NCBI GenBank assembly: GCA_009602725.1
Contig: WELB01000011.1
Span: forward strand, 92,844 to 156,843
DNA length: 64,000 nt
Direction: 5' to 3'
From: Spirogloea muscicola
Taxonomy: Eukaryota; Streptophyta; Zygnematophyceae; Spirogloeales; Spirogloeaceae
Under the pieces are notes generated by a model. It had not been told where the DNA came from. It ran no database searches and saw only the letters and a program-made list of their open reading frames with translations. The position numbers and the translations under genes are program-made. This document shows positions 52,101 through 64,000 of this stretch, in pieces. Each line of letters starts with the position of its first letter. Position 1 is the first letter of the stretch.

Positions 52101-52403
52101 AGAGAAGGCATTCACCTTACAGTACAGATGTGTCGTCTGCTGTGTCTGGCCCTTGGCTTACATTGGCGCATTTTGTAGTCTCAATACTTTGGTCACTGAT
52201 CAAGAGTGTTACTGCAGGTTGCGCTCAACTGGTGTATGCGGAAGGGCACCATACCGATTCCTGGTGCTAAGAGCTTGGAGCAGGTCAAGGACAACCTAGG
52301 GGCGCTGGGCTGGCGGCTGAACAGCGGCGAGGTGGCGGCGCTCGACGACGCTGCCGACCAAATTCCTCGCGGCATGATCCAGAACATCTTCCAGACAAAG
52401 TGA
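49177..52403 (+). CDS. Plastid-type aldo/keto reductase
   Basis: NADPH-dependent oxidoreductase resembling the plant plastid protein typified by At1g06690; substrate unknown. A likely targeting exon begins at 49177 (Ala-rich, interrupted by N49216), but its splice to the next exon is not certain. The reductase domain starts near 49714: VKLGGVAVSPMGLGTWSWGN. It continues AAGVNLFDTADSYGTGRLNG (catalytic Asp and Tyr), RVATKFAAYPWR (Lys) and DKLAVGQLHWSAAK (His). Later exons read GLVEEVGVSNYGPKQMLKIH, VQFSLISRGPEQMDVKAICD with GIRLISYSPLGLGMLTGKY, and ARGKSVPQ. The last exon, from 52217, reads VALNWCMRKGTIPIPGAKSL (NADP phosphate site) and ends MIQNIFQTK. The catalytic tetrad is complete. A telomere-like tract lies upstream of the domain exon. 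Confidence 0.88.
49596..49684. repeat. Interstitial telomere-like tract
   Basis: About eight degenerate CCCTAAA units (CAAACCCTAACCCTAGTCC and following), ending about 30 bases before the first reductase-domain exon. Confidence 0.8.
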
Positions 52404-52838
52404 AGTTGCTAGACAGGGTGGGGCTGTGCAACACTGGAAAGAAAGGGCATGCTCTTGCACTCTGTCCTGCAGGGATCTGTGCTTCATGGCGGCACAGAGC
52501 ACGCACTTGAATGGGTGCTGGGCCCTAAGCGGAGGGCTCGTATCTGGGTGAATGAGGGTACGATGGTCGCAAGATTGCATTTGGTACATAGGCAAGCACA
52601 ACTTGCAATGGCTGGGAGCACTTGACTACTATGCAGAGGGATGAATTATCCCCAGTGTCGTGAAATTTATGGACGATTGAGATGACTCTCATGAGTAGGC
52701 TATGTTGATAGCCAACAGGCTGCCTTGTACTTATGAGGCTCTTGAGCTTGAACCGCCAGGGTGTCATCACAAAAGTGGTGATGAGACTGCCAGATTTTGC
52801 ACTGTTTAAAGCATGCTTGGTAAGTGATTGAGGTTGTC

Positions 52839-55484
52839 CTATGCCTTTCGTTGCCTCAAGAATTCTTGCGTGCACTTTGCATAGTGGGAAAGGATCTCAA
52901 GTGTGCTGTTGTCTTTGTCATACACCGAGTACCACCCTGGCGGCTCATGAGGAGGGTCGCCAAGCCGCCTGGGCCCAGGATTGGAAGGGCGGCCCTCTCC
53001 AGACCAGGCCCAGAACAACTGACCTGCCATTGAGTCGTTCTTAACAAGTCGCATGACTGTAGCATCAAAGCAGCATGTTAGTAAAGCAGATGGACTGTAT
53101 CAGCTCCGCCCACTGCCATGCACATGCGGTATGCACCTTGACGCTGGCTGCCGATATCTATCAAGTCTACGGTAAAGCCAGAACACCAATACTTACAGAA
53201 ACAAGTAGCTATGCTTGCAAAGTGCTGTTGTTCTGACACCTTCATAACTATCCACAGACTAGCGCAATGTGCTCATGAGCTGGTCCTATGAGGAGGTAGA
53301 GATGCAATCTTCTTTTCTCACTATCTGACTCACCAGTGGCAGAGACTACGTCAAAGTAGGCATTGCGGTGAGATACTGAAGCTTCAGGGTTGTACCGACT
53401 GGTTGTGATGTTAGTAATAGGTTGACAATGCGGACATGTATCTCTTGCCAAGCCGTACTCCTCTGCATTGTCATTAGTGAGTAATGCGTCAGAGACTGAT
53501 TATAGCAAGTAGGTAGACATCCATAGGCACACGTGTTATGGTCAACTGTCTATCTGTAAGTTGTTCATGATCAGATGTGGACCGTCTTTCCTTCTCGGGG
53601 AGCTGCAAGCTGTTGATGTTGCCAATGATGCAAGACCTAGTATGCTTCGACTAGAGAGCAACAACAGACCTAGAATGACAGGCTTCTGAAATGTCGTCCT
53701 CGAGTACTGTGCTCGCTGTTGCAGGTACTTGGTTGCGTATTTCACTGCAGCTTCCAGATTTGCGATCGAGTCATTGCTTGGTTTGTAGACTCCCCAGTTT
53801 TCAACCCAGAGGTGGATGGTTGCATAGTCAATGAACGGGCTACTGTGGACCCTGATGAAGAGGCTGCCCTCGTCATCCTCCTTTCCCTCCATACCGGCAG
53901 TCACAAGGTGACAGGGATCCAAGCTCTTAATATATTGACCTACAACAGTGTGCCATGGTACATTGTGATTAGCTGATTGGCACTTACGTATTGATTGAGG
54001 GAGCCATTTCCAGCATATACCTGGATGAAAGCATGCCTCTTAAGCGCAGCACTCAGCATGAAAAGCAAGTGTTCAGTTGGTGGTGTTTCATTCGGCAGAT
54101 GCAATTCATATCTTCATGTCATACCTTGCTAGTCTTACCTGTTGCGTCAACCCATTGTTGCGGAGGCTGCTGGGGCTCGTTGGCTAGCTCCCATGAGAAG
54201 ATTGTGGGATCCTGTGTGTAGGGAAGTCCTGTGATATGGTTGACTCGGTTTATGATTGCACGCATGTGTTGCTGGTACAGGGTTTGGCATTGGTTGCTGA
54301 TGCTGTTGTCATTGTAAAAACGAGCACTGTATTCGATGAATTTTGTCCAATTTCCAGTGAAGGTGGGGTACGAGGGAGGGTAAGGTATAGGTCCAGATGC
54401 TGGGTCCACCCAGTTCACATACTGCGCAAACCCCCCTGTGTCATGCCAGAAGTCATTGAGGACCAGAGTTGCCTTCATGTCTGTCTGGCGCAATTGCACA
54501 AGAATGTAGTCAAGCCCCTTGAAGACGGCCTCATTCACAAAACCTGGCCTGTAGACTTTAGCACATGTTAGCAGGGAAAATTTGCAAATGCTTTGTATGA
54601 TAATAAGCGTGTATTGACTCTCCTTGCCTTGTAGTGATTGAGGAATGGCATTGTCCTTGATAAAGAGGACACTTTCGGATTAAAACCACTGATCAATCAG
54701 AGCAAGCGCTGGCCAAGACGATGCAGCTTCAAGCTCAGCAAAGCGATTTAGCCTCCTTGCCTGGGAAAGAGAGTAGGGGTCCACCGATACGGGGAGTTAT
54801 CAGGTCCCTCAGTTGCAGCCAAAAGCCGGACTTTGTTGAAGCCAAGGCGAGCAAGCAGGTCAAGATCGTTGGCAAGCCGGGTGCGATTGCCACCATCATC
54901 CTCTTCCATCGCCAGCCATACTCCTTCCCAGTAGTTTGTGCCTGCAGTAGTTAGAACTGGTCACCTTAAGCCCCATTGAGTACTGATGATCGTGGATTGA
55001 TCGTCACCTTAATCCCACTACATACCGATAAGTTTAACAAGAAGTTGCTGGCCAGCTGCCCTGAGGGCCACAGATCCCGTACTGTGCTGTATTAAGGTCA
55101 TGTTTATACATGATATCTCTGGAGACGATTGAGCGTCACAGACTCAGTCAGAGATTTCAAATTGCATTGGCCGCACCAACTGACAGTGACGCAGCAATGT
55201 TCAGTTGGAGCTCGGCCCAAGGATGACAGGTCGCGTTATCACTGACCGACTGCGTAGTGAGTCTTTCCCTTCAAACTGAACATCGTACGTCTGCCAGAGT
55301 GGATGCGCACAAAGCCGCTTTGCTGCAGGCTGTACTTCTGCCGAGGAGCAAGGCGGCTGATGGCCGACGCAACGGGCCGCCGCACCTGGCCCCCAGCACC
55401 AGGCTGATAATCTGCTGTTGCCGCCAGGAGCAAGGACAACAGCAGGACAGGAAGCACAGCCGGGAGCACGCCTAGCGCTGCCAT
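52839..55484 (-). CDS. Endo-beta-1,4-mannanase (GH5-type), secreted
   Basis: Secreted glycoside hydrolase acting on mannan-type wall or storage polysaccharides. The first exon starts at 55484 with a signal peptide (MAALGVLPAVLPVLLLSLLL). Next is FVRIHSGRRTMFSLKGKTHY, where mannanases have a first strand. Then come GTNYWEGVWLAMEEDDGGN and LDLLARLGFNKVRLLAATEG (about 54950-54750). The exon at about 54540-54135 has TLVLNDFWHDTGGFAQYVNW and IFSWELANEPQQPPQQW with the acid/base Glu. Later HLVTAGMEG, FIDYATIHLWVENWGVYKPS and KPVIL precede EEYGLARD (about 53455), where the first Glu pair supplies the nucleophile. The final exon reads SMAGQLFWAWSGEGRPSNPG and ends TQEFLRQRKA. All key GH5 residues appear present. 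Confidence 0.88.
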
Positions 55485-57531
55485 GTATGATCGCAGAAGC
55501 TGCGTTGCCGTCGTTGCCTCGCTGACGCCGCCGCCGCCGCCGCCGCCCCTTTCGCGTGGCTCGGCGGCGGCGGGGGGGCTGCAGCGTTCGCGTGATCAGA
55601 TCCAAGGGAGTGCCGAGACGAGGGCTGCCCGGAAGGAGCTTTTTCCGGCCTGCCCGGCCTCGCCCGGGCTCCTTCCTGTGGCAGCCAAGGAACAACATGG
55701 GCTGAGCTGCTTAGCGCACAGTAAAGGCGTAATGAGATATGTGGGCCAATGGCGGCCCTTGAGAGCTGCCCGGAGTGGCATTTTGCGGCCTGCCCAGCGT
55801 CCCCCGCGGAGCCAGCTTTTTAGCCTAGCATCTCCGACCTGCGGCTGCTTAGCAGAGGTTACCGAGTGATTCGTAGCTGCTTTGTTTCTCTGTGTGCTTG
55901 TTTTCCTTAGCGGTTCGCCCATTGAGAATAGAAAGCGCGGCCAGATTGACTGGCGGCTGGGAAAGGCCAGCCCAAAAGAATGGACAAGGTCTGAGGGAGC
56001 TTGAGTGCGAACGACTAGGACTAAGACATCAGCCAGGGAACGCTCAGTAACCTCTAGACAGGAGATGCAGATCCGAGTAGCTAGCTGGTGGAAAGACGTC
56101 GCTTGAGAATAGGGGCTGGAAAAGCCAGCCCAAAAAAGGATCAACAAAGGACGAGAAGGGGGCCAGGGGAAGCGCTAAGAAAAACAAGCACATGAAGAAA
56201 CAAAGCAGCTACGGATCACTCAGTAACCCCTGCTAAGCAGCCTCAGGTCAGAGACGCTAGGCTCCCACAAAAAAGGAAGTGCTTGCCCATTGAGAATAGG
56301 GGCTGGAAAAGCCAGCCCAAAAAAGAATGAACAGAGTACGAGAAGTGGGCCACGTAGTTCCCTACCACCACGTAGTAGTAGCCACATAATTTGAGTAACT
56401 TGTCCTTCCAAAGTGCAGTTGCTCTTTTGACATTGTCTAACTCTTGGGGCTGGCCTTTCTTCTTTTCCTTATAGAGTCATCGCCTCATCTAATAGGAGCT
56501 CCTGTTGCCAGCATATCGCTTGCTGCTCGTCACTTGAGTAGGCCATCTTTGCCTCGCTGGCGCATTTGTCATGCGCCACCTCTTGTGCGCACTTTGGCTG
56601 GCCATGTGCTGCCTTGCTCCCACTAGTCTAAGCAAGGGTCCACTGGCTGCTATCTTCTGAACAATGCAAGGCGAAGTCACTCTGAAAATAGAGATGTCAC
56701 TCTGAGAATGGAGATGTGGCAGAGGATGGCCAGCCAAAGAGGCATTGACTAATTAAAGAAGTAGTAAAGGGCTTGTTTGCTCTATCCCCTCGTGCAGGTC
56801 CTGCTGAGGAGCCGCTCCTCGCTTGGCTGAAGGCGTCCTTTCCCCACTATTGATGCCCGACCCCTTATCCATGTCTCACGGGCCTTCTACGGCCACCATC
56901 TCAATGCAAAGATCCTAATCGTCCCCTTCGCCTAATTGTCCACTTCTTCAGTCAAAGTTGACTTTGGAGGTGAATCTGGAGCTTTCTTGCTCTTTGGAGT
57001 GCTGACGCCTGCAGCTTTGTCGTCCAGCTAATTTCAATGCGCTCTCTTTGCTCGGCCTTCTTACTTACCACCTCGCTGGAGTTCCTGTTGAGAGTGCCTT
57101 TTCTTGCATCTTTGCTTGCTGATGTTATTCATGACAAAGAAAATCTTCCGCAATACCTTGTCAAACCGTGAGATCGTACGAGGAATGGCCAGTCGAGAAT
57201 GCAAGTGTGCTTAGCAGTGAGACACGGTCGGTCAGCTTCATATCTTTGTCCAGTTTTGTTTCAACATGAGATCAGTCCATGAACAAATACAGGCCCTGCA
57301 CGGCAGATCATGTGTCGCCCGTCCATTTGTCTGACCGGTAGCGGATTCAAATCTCCAACGGTCATGGAGCTCTTGAAAAGCAGAGGGGAGGAGGGAGGTG
57401 GCGCTCCGGGCGAAAGCCAAGTAAGGGCTTTAAGGTCTTCCAGGGGAGAGGGGAGGTAAGGTGGAGACCGACAACCCCCCTCACCTTGGACGCGCTTGCC
57501 GCCNGCCGCCGCTGCCGCCGCCGCCGCCGCC
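55485..57531. other. Divergent intergenic region rich in dispersed repeats
   Basis: About 2 kb between the mannanase and HMG genes. The first part is GC-rich with CCG triplets near 55530. Positions 55830-56460 carry several hairpin-repeat copies in both orientations. Positions 56460-57200 show only short unsupported frames. Confidence 0.5.
55840..56460. repeat. Cluster of dispersed hairpin repeats in opposite orientations
   Basis: A + orientation part (55845-55910: GCGGCTGCTTAGCAGAGGTT, GTTTCTCTGTGTGCTTGTTT) meets minus-orientation copies at about 55918-55985, 56105-56215 and 56220-56340. Those contain GAATAGGGGCTGGAAAAGCC and AGCCCAAAAAAG. A + orientation remnant GGGGCTGGCCTTTC lies at 56446. 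The arrangement is an inverted, foldback-like cluster. Confidence 0.78.
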
Positions 57532-60500
57532 ATGCCGCGCGCCGACCGCGCCGCCAGGCACGAGCCGTCGGAGAACGCCAGCGTTGCTGCGCCGTCGCGC
57601 ACGAAGAGACACGCTGCAGCTGGAGCTGCCGCCGCCGCCGCTGCCGGGCCGGAGCCTGCGGTGCTGGCGGAGCGCAATTTGGCCCTGGAGAATGAACTGG
57701 CTTCCATGACCATGGCGCTGGAGAAGGTCTCCCTGGAGAAGCGACATGCTGAGACGCTGCTGCAGGAGAGAGAGGCTGCGCTGGTGCAGAAGGCGGAAGA
57801 GGCCAAGAAGCTCGCTGGCAAGGTCAAGGACCTCCAGAATACCAAGGTCTTCGCTCCGAAGCTGGTAAGCAGGTGCTGCAGGCTGCTACTCTTGATATCA
57901 TGAGAAGACCAATTGAAAAAGCACAGTTGGCTTTCGATACGGGGCAGCCCTTTGTTGAGGGGAAAGATAGATTATCTGCCAGGAGCAGAGTCTAACAACG
58001 ACAACGAACATGACTTACGAGCACGGCGCATCGTACTGGTAATATACCGAATCCAGCTAATAGACTTGCTCGTCTTCGAGCAAATGTGGTCCAAGACCAG
58101 CCAAAGACATGAGTTGCATGTCCTACTGTGCAGGATATCATGCCACAAACCACCACAGAGCCAGATGGCAAGAAGGAAAGAAGGGACCCCAACAAGCCCA
58201 AGCCACCCGCTTCGACATTCCTTCTGTGGTGCAATGACCATCGTGGCGAGGTGATATTGGCTGCATCTGCTTTGTCACCTAGTCGTTCAATCTCATATTC
58301 CTGGCAGCTGACTCTGCCGATGTGTAAAGAGAGACGCAACTCTCCAAGGATAAGTTGCAGCTAAAGTAATGCACAAGCTCAAAATCGCAGCTGTTGGTCT
58401 GCTTGACATCTTTCACTTTTGCAGCTGCCTTGCTTCAAATAAGCTCAGTCATGGTTGAAGCCATCCAACTTGTTTGTAGGAATATATCCTACACACAAGT
58501 TCTTAATGTTCACTTTGCACCTGGCAGATCTCCAAGAAACACCCGCACGCAACTTTTGGTGAGCTTTCGGCTGCCCTTGGAGAGGCATGGAAAGCAGTGA
58601 GTGAGAAGGAGAAATTGCCGTATGTTGCTGCAGCCGACATTGAGTCCTCCAAATACAAGACAGCCAAAGAGGAATATGAGAAGGTGAGCTGCCTAGCAAT
58701 GTTGTGAGGTTGATGGTCCTACATGTAAATGCTGATGAAGTCAGCAGACGAACGTGCAATAATAGGCTCCTCTTCATCCAATGTAGTGACAAGACTTTTC
58801 AATTCTTGGAGAAGAGAGGATATTATGTTGGGCTGTGGTGGCTTTGAATTACTTACATTGCAATGTTCTCGATGCTTGTTGGTATCCAGAATATTGCCTG
58901 CAAAAAGCGTGAGACTGATGCCCTCATAAAGCTCAAGGAGGAGAAGCGGGCTGAAGCTGCCATGGATCTCCTGAGGCAATTCGAGCTGCACCAACTTGTA
59001 AGTACAAGCTTCAGTGACTGCAAACTGCTCAGAAGTACAGACTTTGTTGATGTTAGCCCACTTTAAGGTGTCAAGGACGCCAAGGCCATTTGCACCCAAC
59101 TCAATGCCTCATGCTAGTGACCTCTAATACCCCCTTGTGCTGCTTGTCACAGGAAGCCCAGGAAATAGATGGCAAGCCTAAGAAGTGAGTCAAAGCTGTC
59201 CATCCCTACCTGCCCTATACTGGGTGACTGCCTTCTCCGCAGTAGCTTGGTGTACTTAGTGGACACTGAGGACTGTGGTTGCAGGAAGGAGAAAGATGAC
59301 ACCAAACCTAAGGCGCCAGTGACTGCCTTCTTTGAGTACTGCAAGCAGCGACGTACTGTTTTGGCCAGCGAAGGCATCAGCTTGACAGTGCCCGAGGTCT
59401 GTACATGGGTGATACTATTCTATGCTCCTAGAATGGTGAACTCGTACAGGGTCTCCACCTTGCATCTTCACCTCAGAATACTTGTCACGCCTGTGTTGCT
59501 TATCACGTATCTCATCTCCCTAATTTGAATCTGACTAACAGGCGGGCAAGAAGCTTGGTGAAGAATGGAACCTGCTGTCAGAGAAGCAGAAGGCTCCATA
59601 CGAAGAGGTACCTTGCGACATCATTTGTGGATTATGTCAAGCCACAATGGGGGTCAGTGTATGCAGTTGTTCTCAGCCCTCTCCAAAACAAGCAATTTTA
59701 CTGTACATAGGTAGCTGCTGCCGATCGTGCGCGATACGTAGAGGAGATGGTGGTCTACAAGCTCCAAAAGCAGCAGGTGAGGCCCTTTCACGATTTCCTT
59801 CATTGCCAGGCGAGACATGCACAACTCAAGTATACACAACTCTCTCAGTAGCAACCCTGTTTGACAGTTGCGAGAAGCTGTAGATAGCATGGAGGTGGAC
59901 CACAATGCCCTGTGTATGCCTGTCAGGAGCTGGAGGCTATCAAGGCCCTGGCCAATGCTGCACTAGCAAAGGATCAAGAGGAAGCACGCCAGATGATTTG
60001 CCGTGAAGATGAGGAGCTTGCCAAGGTCGCTGCAAAGGCCACAAAGGTAAGAGCTTTATGTGAATTCAGCCATCAACAAGTACTCTCAGACAGTAACTCA
60101 GTGAAGTTTGGGAAGTATCGATACAATTTGACACGAGTAGGGAGCCAATAGGTAAAGAGGTCCAGCCAGAGTTGGCTTAGCTATGTGATGAGTCTGATTA
60201 TCTCAATGATTATCTCATTGTGCAGCTTGCCAAGCTTTCGGTACCCAAGCAGCCCAAGGTGGCATCCCGGGTACCTGACATGCCAAAGCGCCCGCCCACC
60301 AGCTACATCCTTTTCAGGTCCAAGACATAGAGAAGCAATTCTGTAGGCTAGCCGTTAGGTGCTTACTTACTCCAGCGTATACTTCCATGAAAGCTCCTAC
60401 TGTCAACATGCTGATCTAATGTCTCGGTTTGACATACACAATTCGTTGTGCTTGACAAAGGATGGCTGATATGCACGCGCCTACATATTGGTGCACCAGC

Positions 60501-60863
60501 AGCTTGACCTGTACATGTTGCTCCTGCATGATAGTAACTCGGTGCGTCAAGAGCTTGCTGCTGGTGGCGGGGCAAAGCTGTCCCTTCAAGAGGCAACTGG
60601 CATCATCTCGAATAAGTGGCAGGTACACACACCCTGGCTCGGGCCCTTGTGCAATTGAAAAGAGTCTGTCTGATCTATAAATCGGGCTGAACATTGACAG
60701 CCTGTGGGGCTGACCACATCAACAGGCTCTCCACGCGGATGAGAAGGGTCATTGGGCACAGGTGGCTGCTCCTGCCTGGAATGACTACAAGGCTGCCATG
60801 AAGGCCTACCGCCTCAGTCACCCTGACATGTTGGACACGGAGTCGGTTACGGGATGCTCATGA
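57532..60863 (+). CDS. 3xHMG-box chromosomal protein
   Basis: Plant-type DNA-binding protein with three HMG boxes, the class that associates with condensed chromosomes in mitosis. It starts MPRADRAARHEPSENASVAA at 57532 (GCCGCCATGC). A coiled coil follows (AERNLALENELASMTMALEK, LQEREAALVQKAEEAKKLAG). Box 1 reads DPNKPKPPASTFLLWCNDHR (about 58185), KKHPHATFGELSAALGEAWK and YKTAKEEYEK. Box 2 reads KPKAPVTAFFEYCKQRRTVL (about 59308) and AGKKLGEEWNLLSEKQKAPY. Box 3 reads MPKRPPTSYILF (about 60280), then RQELAAGGGAKLSLQEATGI and WNDYKAAMKAYRLSHPDML, with a stop at 60863. Basic/acidic helices (LKEEKRAEAAMDLLRQFELH; LANAALAKDQEEARQM) link the boxes. N57504 lies in a CCG run just before the start. 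Confidence 0.9.
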
Positions 60864-61793
60864 TGTGGACAATGGGACAAGCGCATGGGAGTACCTCAAT
60901 CAATTAGGAGGTTCTGCACAGCATGATGAACTAGTCAATTTGTCAGTGATGATGTATCTCAATCGTAGCGGCGCTCATAAGTGCAGTTGCCGTCTTGTTC
61001 TGCTGACTAGCAGGCGTAGAAGCCATGTGGAGGTACGGAAAGCACACGTGCCTATCTCAGAGCTGGATGGGCAAAGACTACTTTGTCCTCTGAGCTGCTT
61101 CTTACTTACTAATTGTAGATAATTTATGTATGGTGATGAGGATGGGTGCTGTGAGGACGATGGCCAGCCTGAGTTCAGACGGCTGTTCCTTAGTAGCCTA
61201 CAGTGCACATTCCTATCAGCTCTCTTATTATGTCAGTTTAAAGGATTGCTTACTCTTCTCGCCTGACCCTCCAGTGCATCAGCCCATCTGATGCCTTAAT
61301 GTGCTGCATTGCAGCATTCTAGGTGATGCTCAGGCAGGCCCTATTACAAGCAAAGTCCTTGCCAGCAGTGGCCACTGCAGTTGTTAGCCAGCGTCATTGG
61401 CAGGGTGGGGGAGATGGCCACCACAAAGGAGCTGAAAGTGCCTGCCTTCTGGATGGCGGCCGCTGGAGTGGGTGGGAATCTCGTTGCCTCATGTACTTCA
61501 GAAACATGTTACGTACAGGTCGAAACATTGGATAACGAGGCGCATTAGAGTCACCGGGTCCACTTTTCCGGGCGACTTCTCAATCAAGAGAATTCTTGAT
61601 TAGGTGACCGAGGCGGCCCGCGAACTGTCCTCTCCCAGCGCGCCGGGAGCTCCCGGTCAAGCGCCGCATTCTCAAATGCAAAGCTTTCTCCATGCTCAAC
61701 CGTCACTTCAGCGTGCCATTTTAGTTGACTGATGCATCCGTATAGCATGACCCAGCGACTGGCAAGCAATGTGAGCTGCATCGGAGGGGCGTT
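60864..61793. other. Intergenic region between convergent HMG and fucosyltransferase genes
   Basis: No gene recognised. A short inverted repeat, AATCAAGA-GAAT-TCTTGATT, lies near 61581-61600 and could form an 8-base-pair hairpin. Its role is unknown. Confidence 0.35.

Positions 61794-64000
<2,207 letters not shown>

Noticed and set aside
56900-57175. Possible degraded hAT-transposase end
   Set aside because: One frame gives a weak VPVESAFS-like word but has several stops; similarity is too short to claim.
61581-61600. 8-base-pair inverted repeat as a terminator or histone-type stem-loop
   Set aside because: Nuclear protein genes in this setting do not use such terminators, and no histone gene is adjacent.

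Overview
The window is nuclear DNA from a green alga or other green-lineage organism. Genes are split by many short GT-AG introns, coding exons are GC-rich with CGG/GCC microsatellites at their 5' ends, and plant-type (TTTAGGG/CCCTAAA)-like tracts occur internally. The gene set is plant-like: S-adenosylhomocysteinase with the plant-type insertion, plastid GAPDH-B with a CP12-like tail, a 3xHMG-box protein, a FUT11-type fucosyltransferase, a DUF674-like protein, pectinesterase and a GH5 mannanase. GapB plus pectinesterase argues for a streptophyte alga or an early-branching green alga rather than a core chlorophyte. That placement is inference. There is no operon logic; genes lie on both strands.

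Layout. 0.5-3.6 kb: S-adenosylhomocysteinase (+). 4.4-6.3 kb: a DUF674-like gene (-) and a BAG-domain gene (+) that meet head to head. 6.8-8.2 kb: a pectinesterase (-) whose 5' end stops at an ambiguous base against a retroelement fragment. 8.2-8.7 kb: tandem copies of a hairpin repeat. 10.4 kb: SERF-like protein (-). 11.0-15.6 kb: ARM-repeat protein (+). 15.7-18.2 kb: unresolved, with a 207-base gap. 19.4-23.9 kb: MRS2 magnesium transporter that appears to end in an EF-hand pair (-). 24.5-29.0 kb: DNA polymerase iota with a UBZ-like finger and a PIP-like end (+). 29.6-33.4 kb: GapB (-). 34.1-37.5 kb: tRNA m7G methyltransferase (+). 37.5-38.3 kb: AT-rich non-coding island. 38.3-39.0 kb: CYSTM peptide (-). 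39.9-42.9 kb: alpha/beta hydrolase (+). 44.0-47.5 kb: leukotriene-A4-hydrolase-type aminopeptidase (+). 49.2-52.4 kb: aldo/keto reductase (+). 52.8-55.5 kb: mannanase (-). 55.8-56.5 kb: second hairpin-repeat cluster. 57.5-60.9 kb: 3xHMG-box protein (+). 61.8 kb to the window end: alpha-1,3-fucosyltransferase (-), 5' end lost in a poly-T run.

Most genes are housekeeping: methyl cycle, Calvin cycle, Mg2+ transport, tRNA modification, DNA-damage tolerance, chromatin, N-glycosylation and wall polysaccharides. The points most worth a second look are the MRS2/EF-hand architecture, the polymerase iota with polymerase-eta-like C-terminal modules, the GapB tail, a dispersed GGGCTGGCTTTTCCAGCCC hairpin repeat, and telomere-like tracts scattered through introns and intergenic DNA. 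Exon joins were made by eye from splice sites, phase and family similarity. N-termini next to single N bases are the least certain parts.
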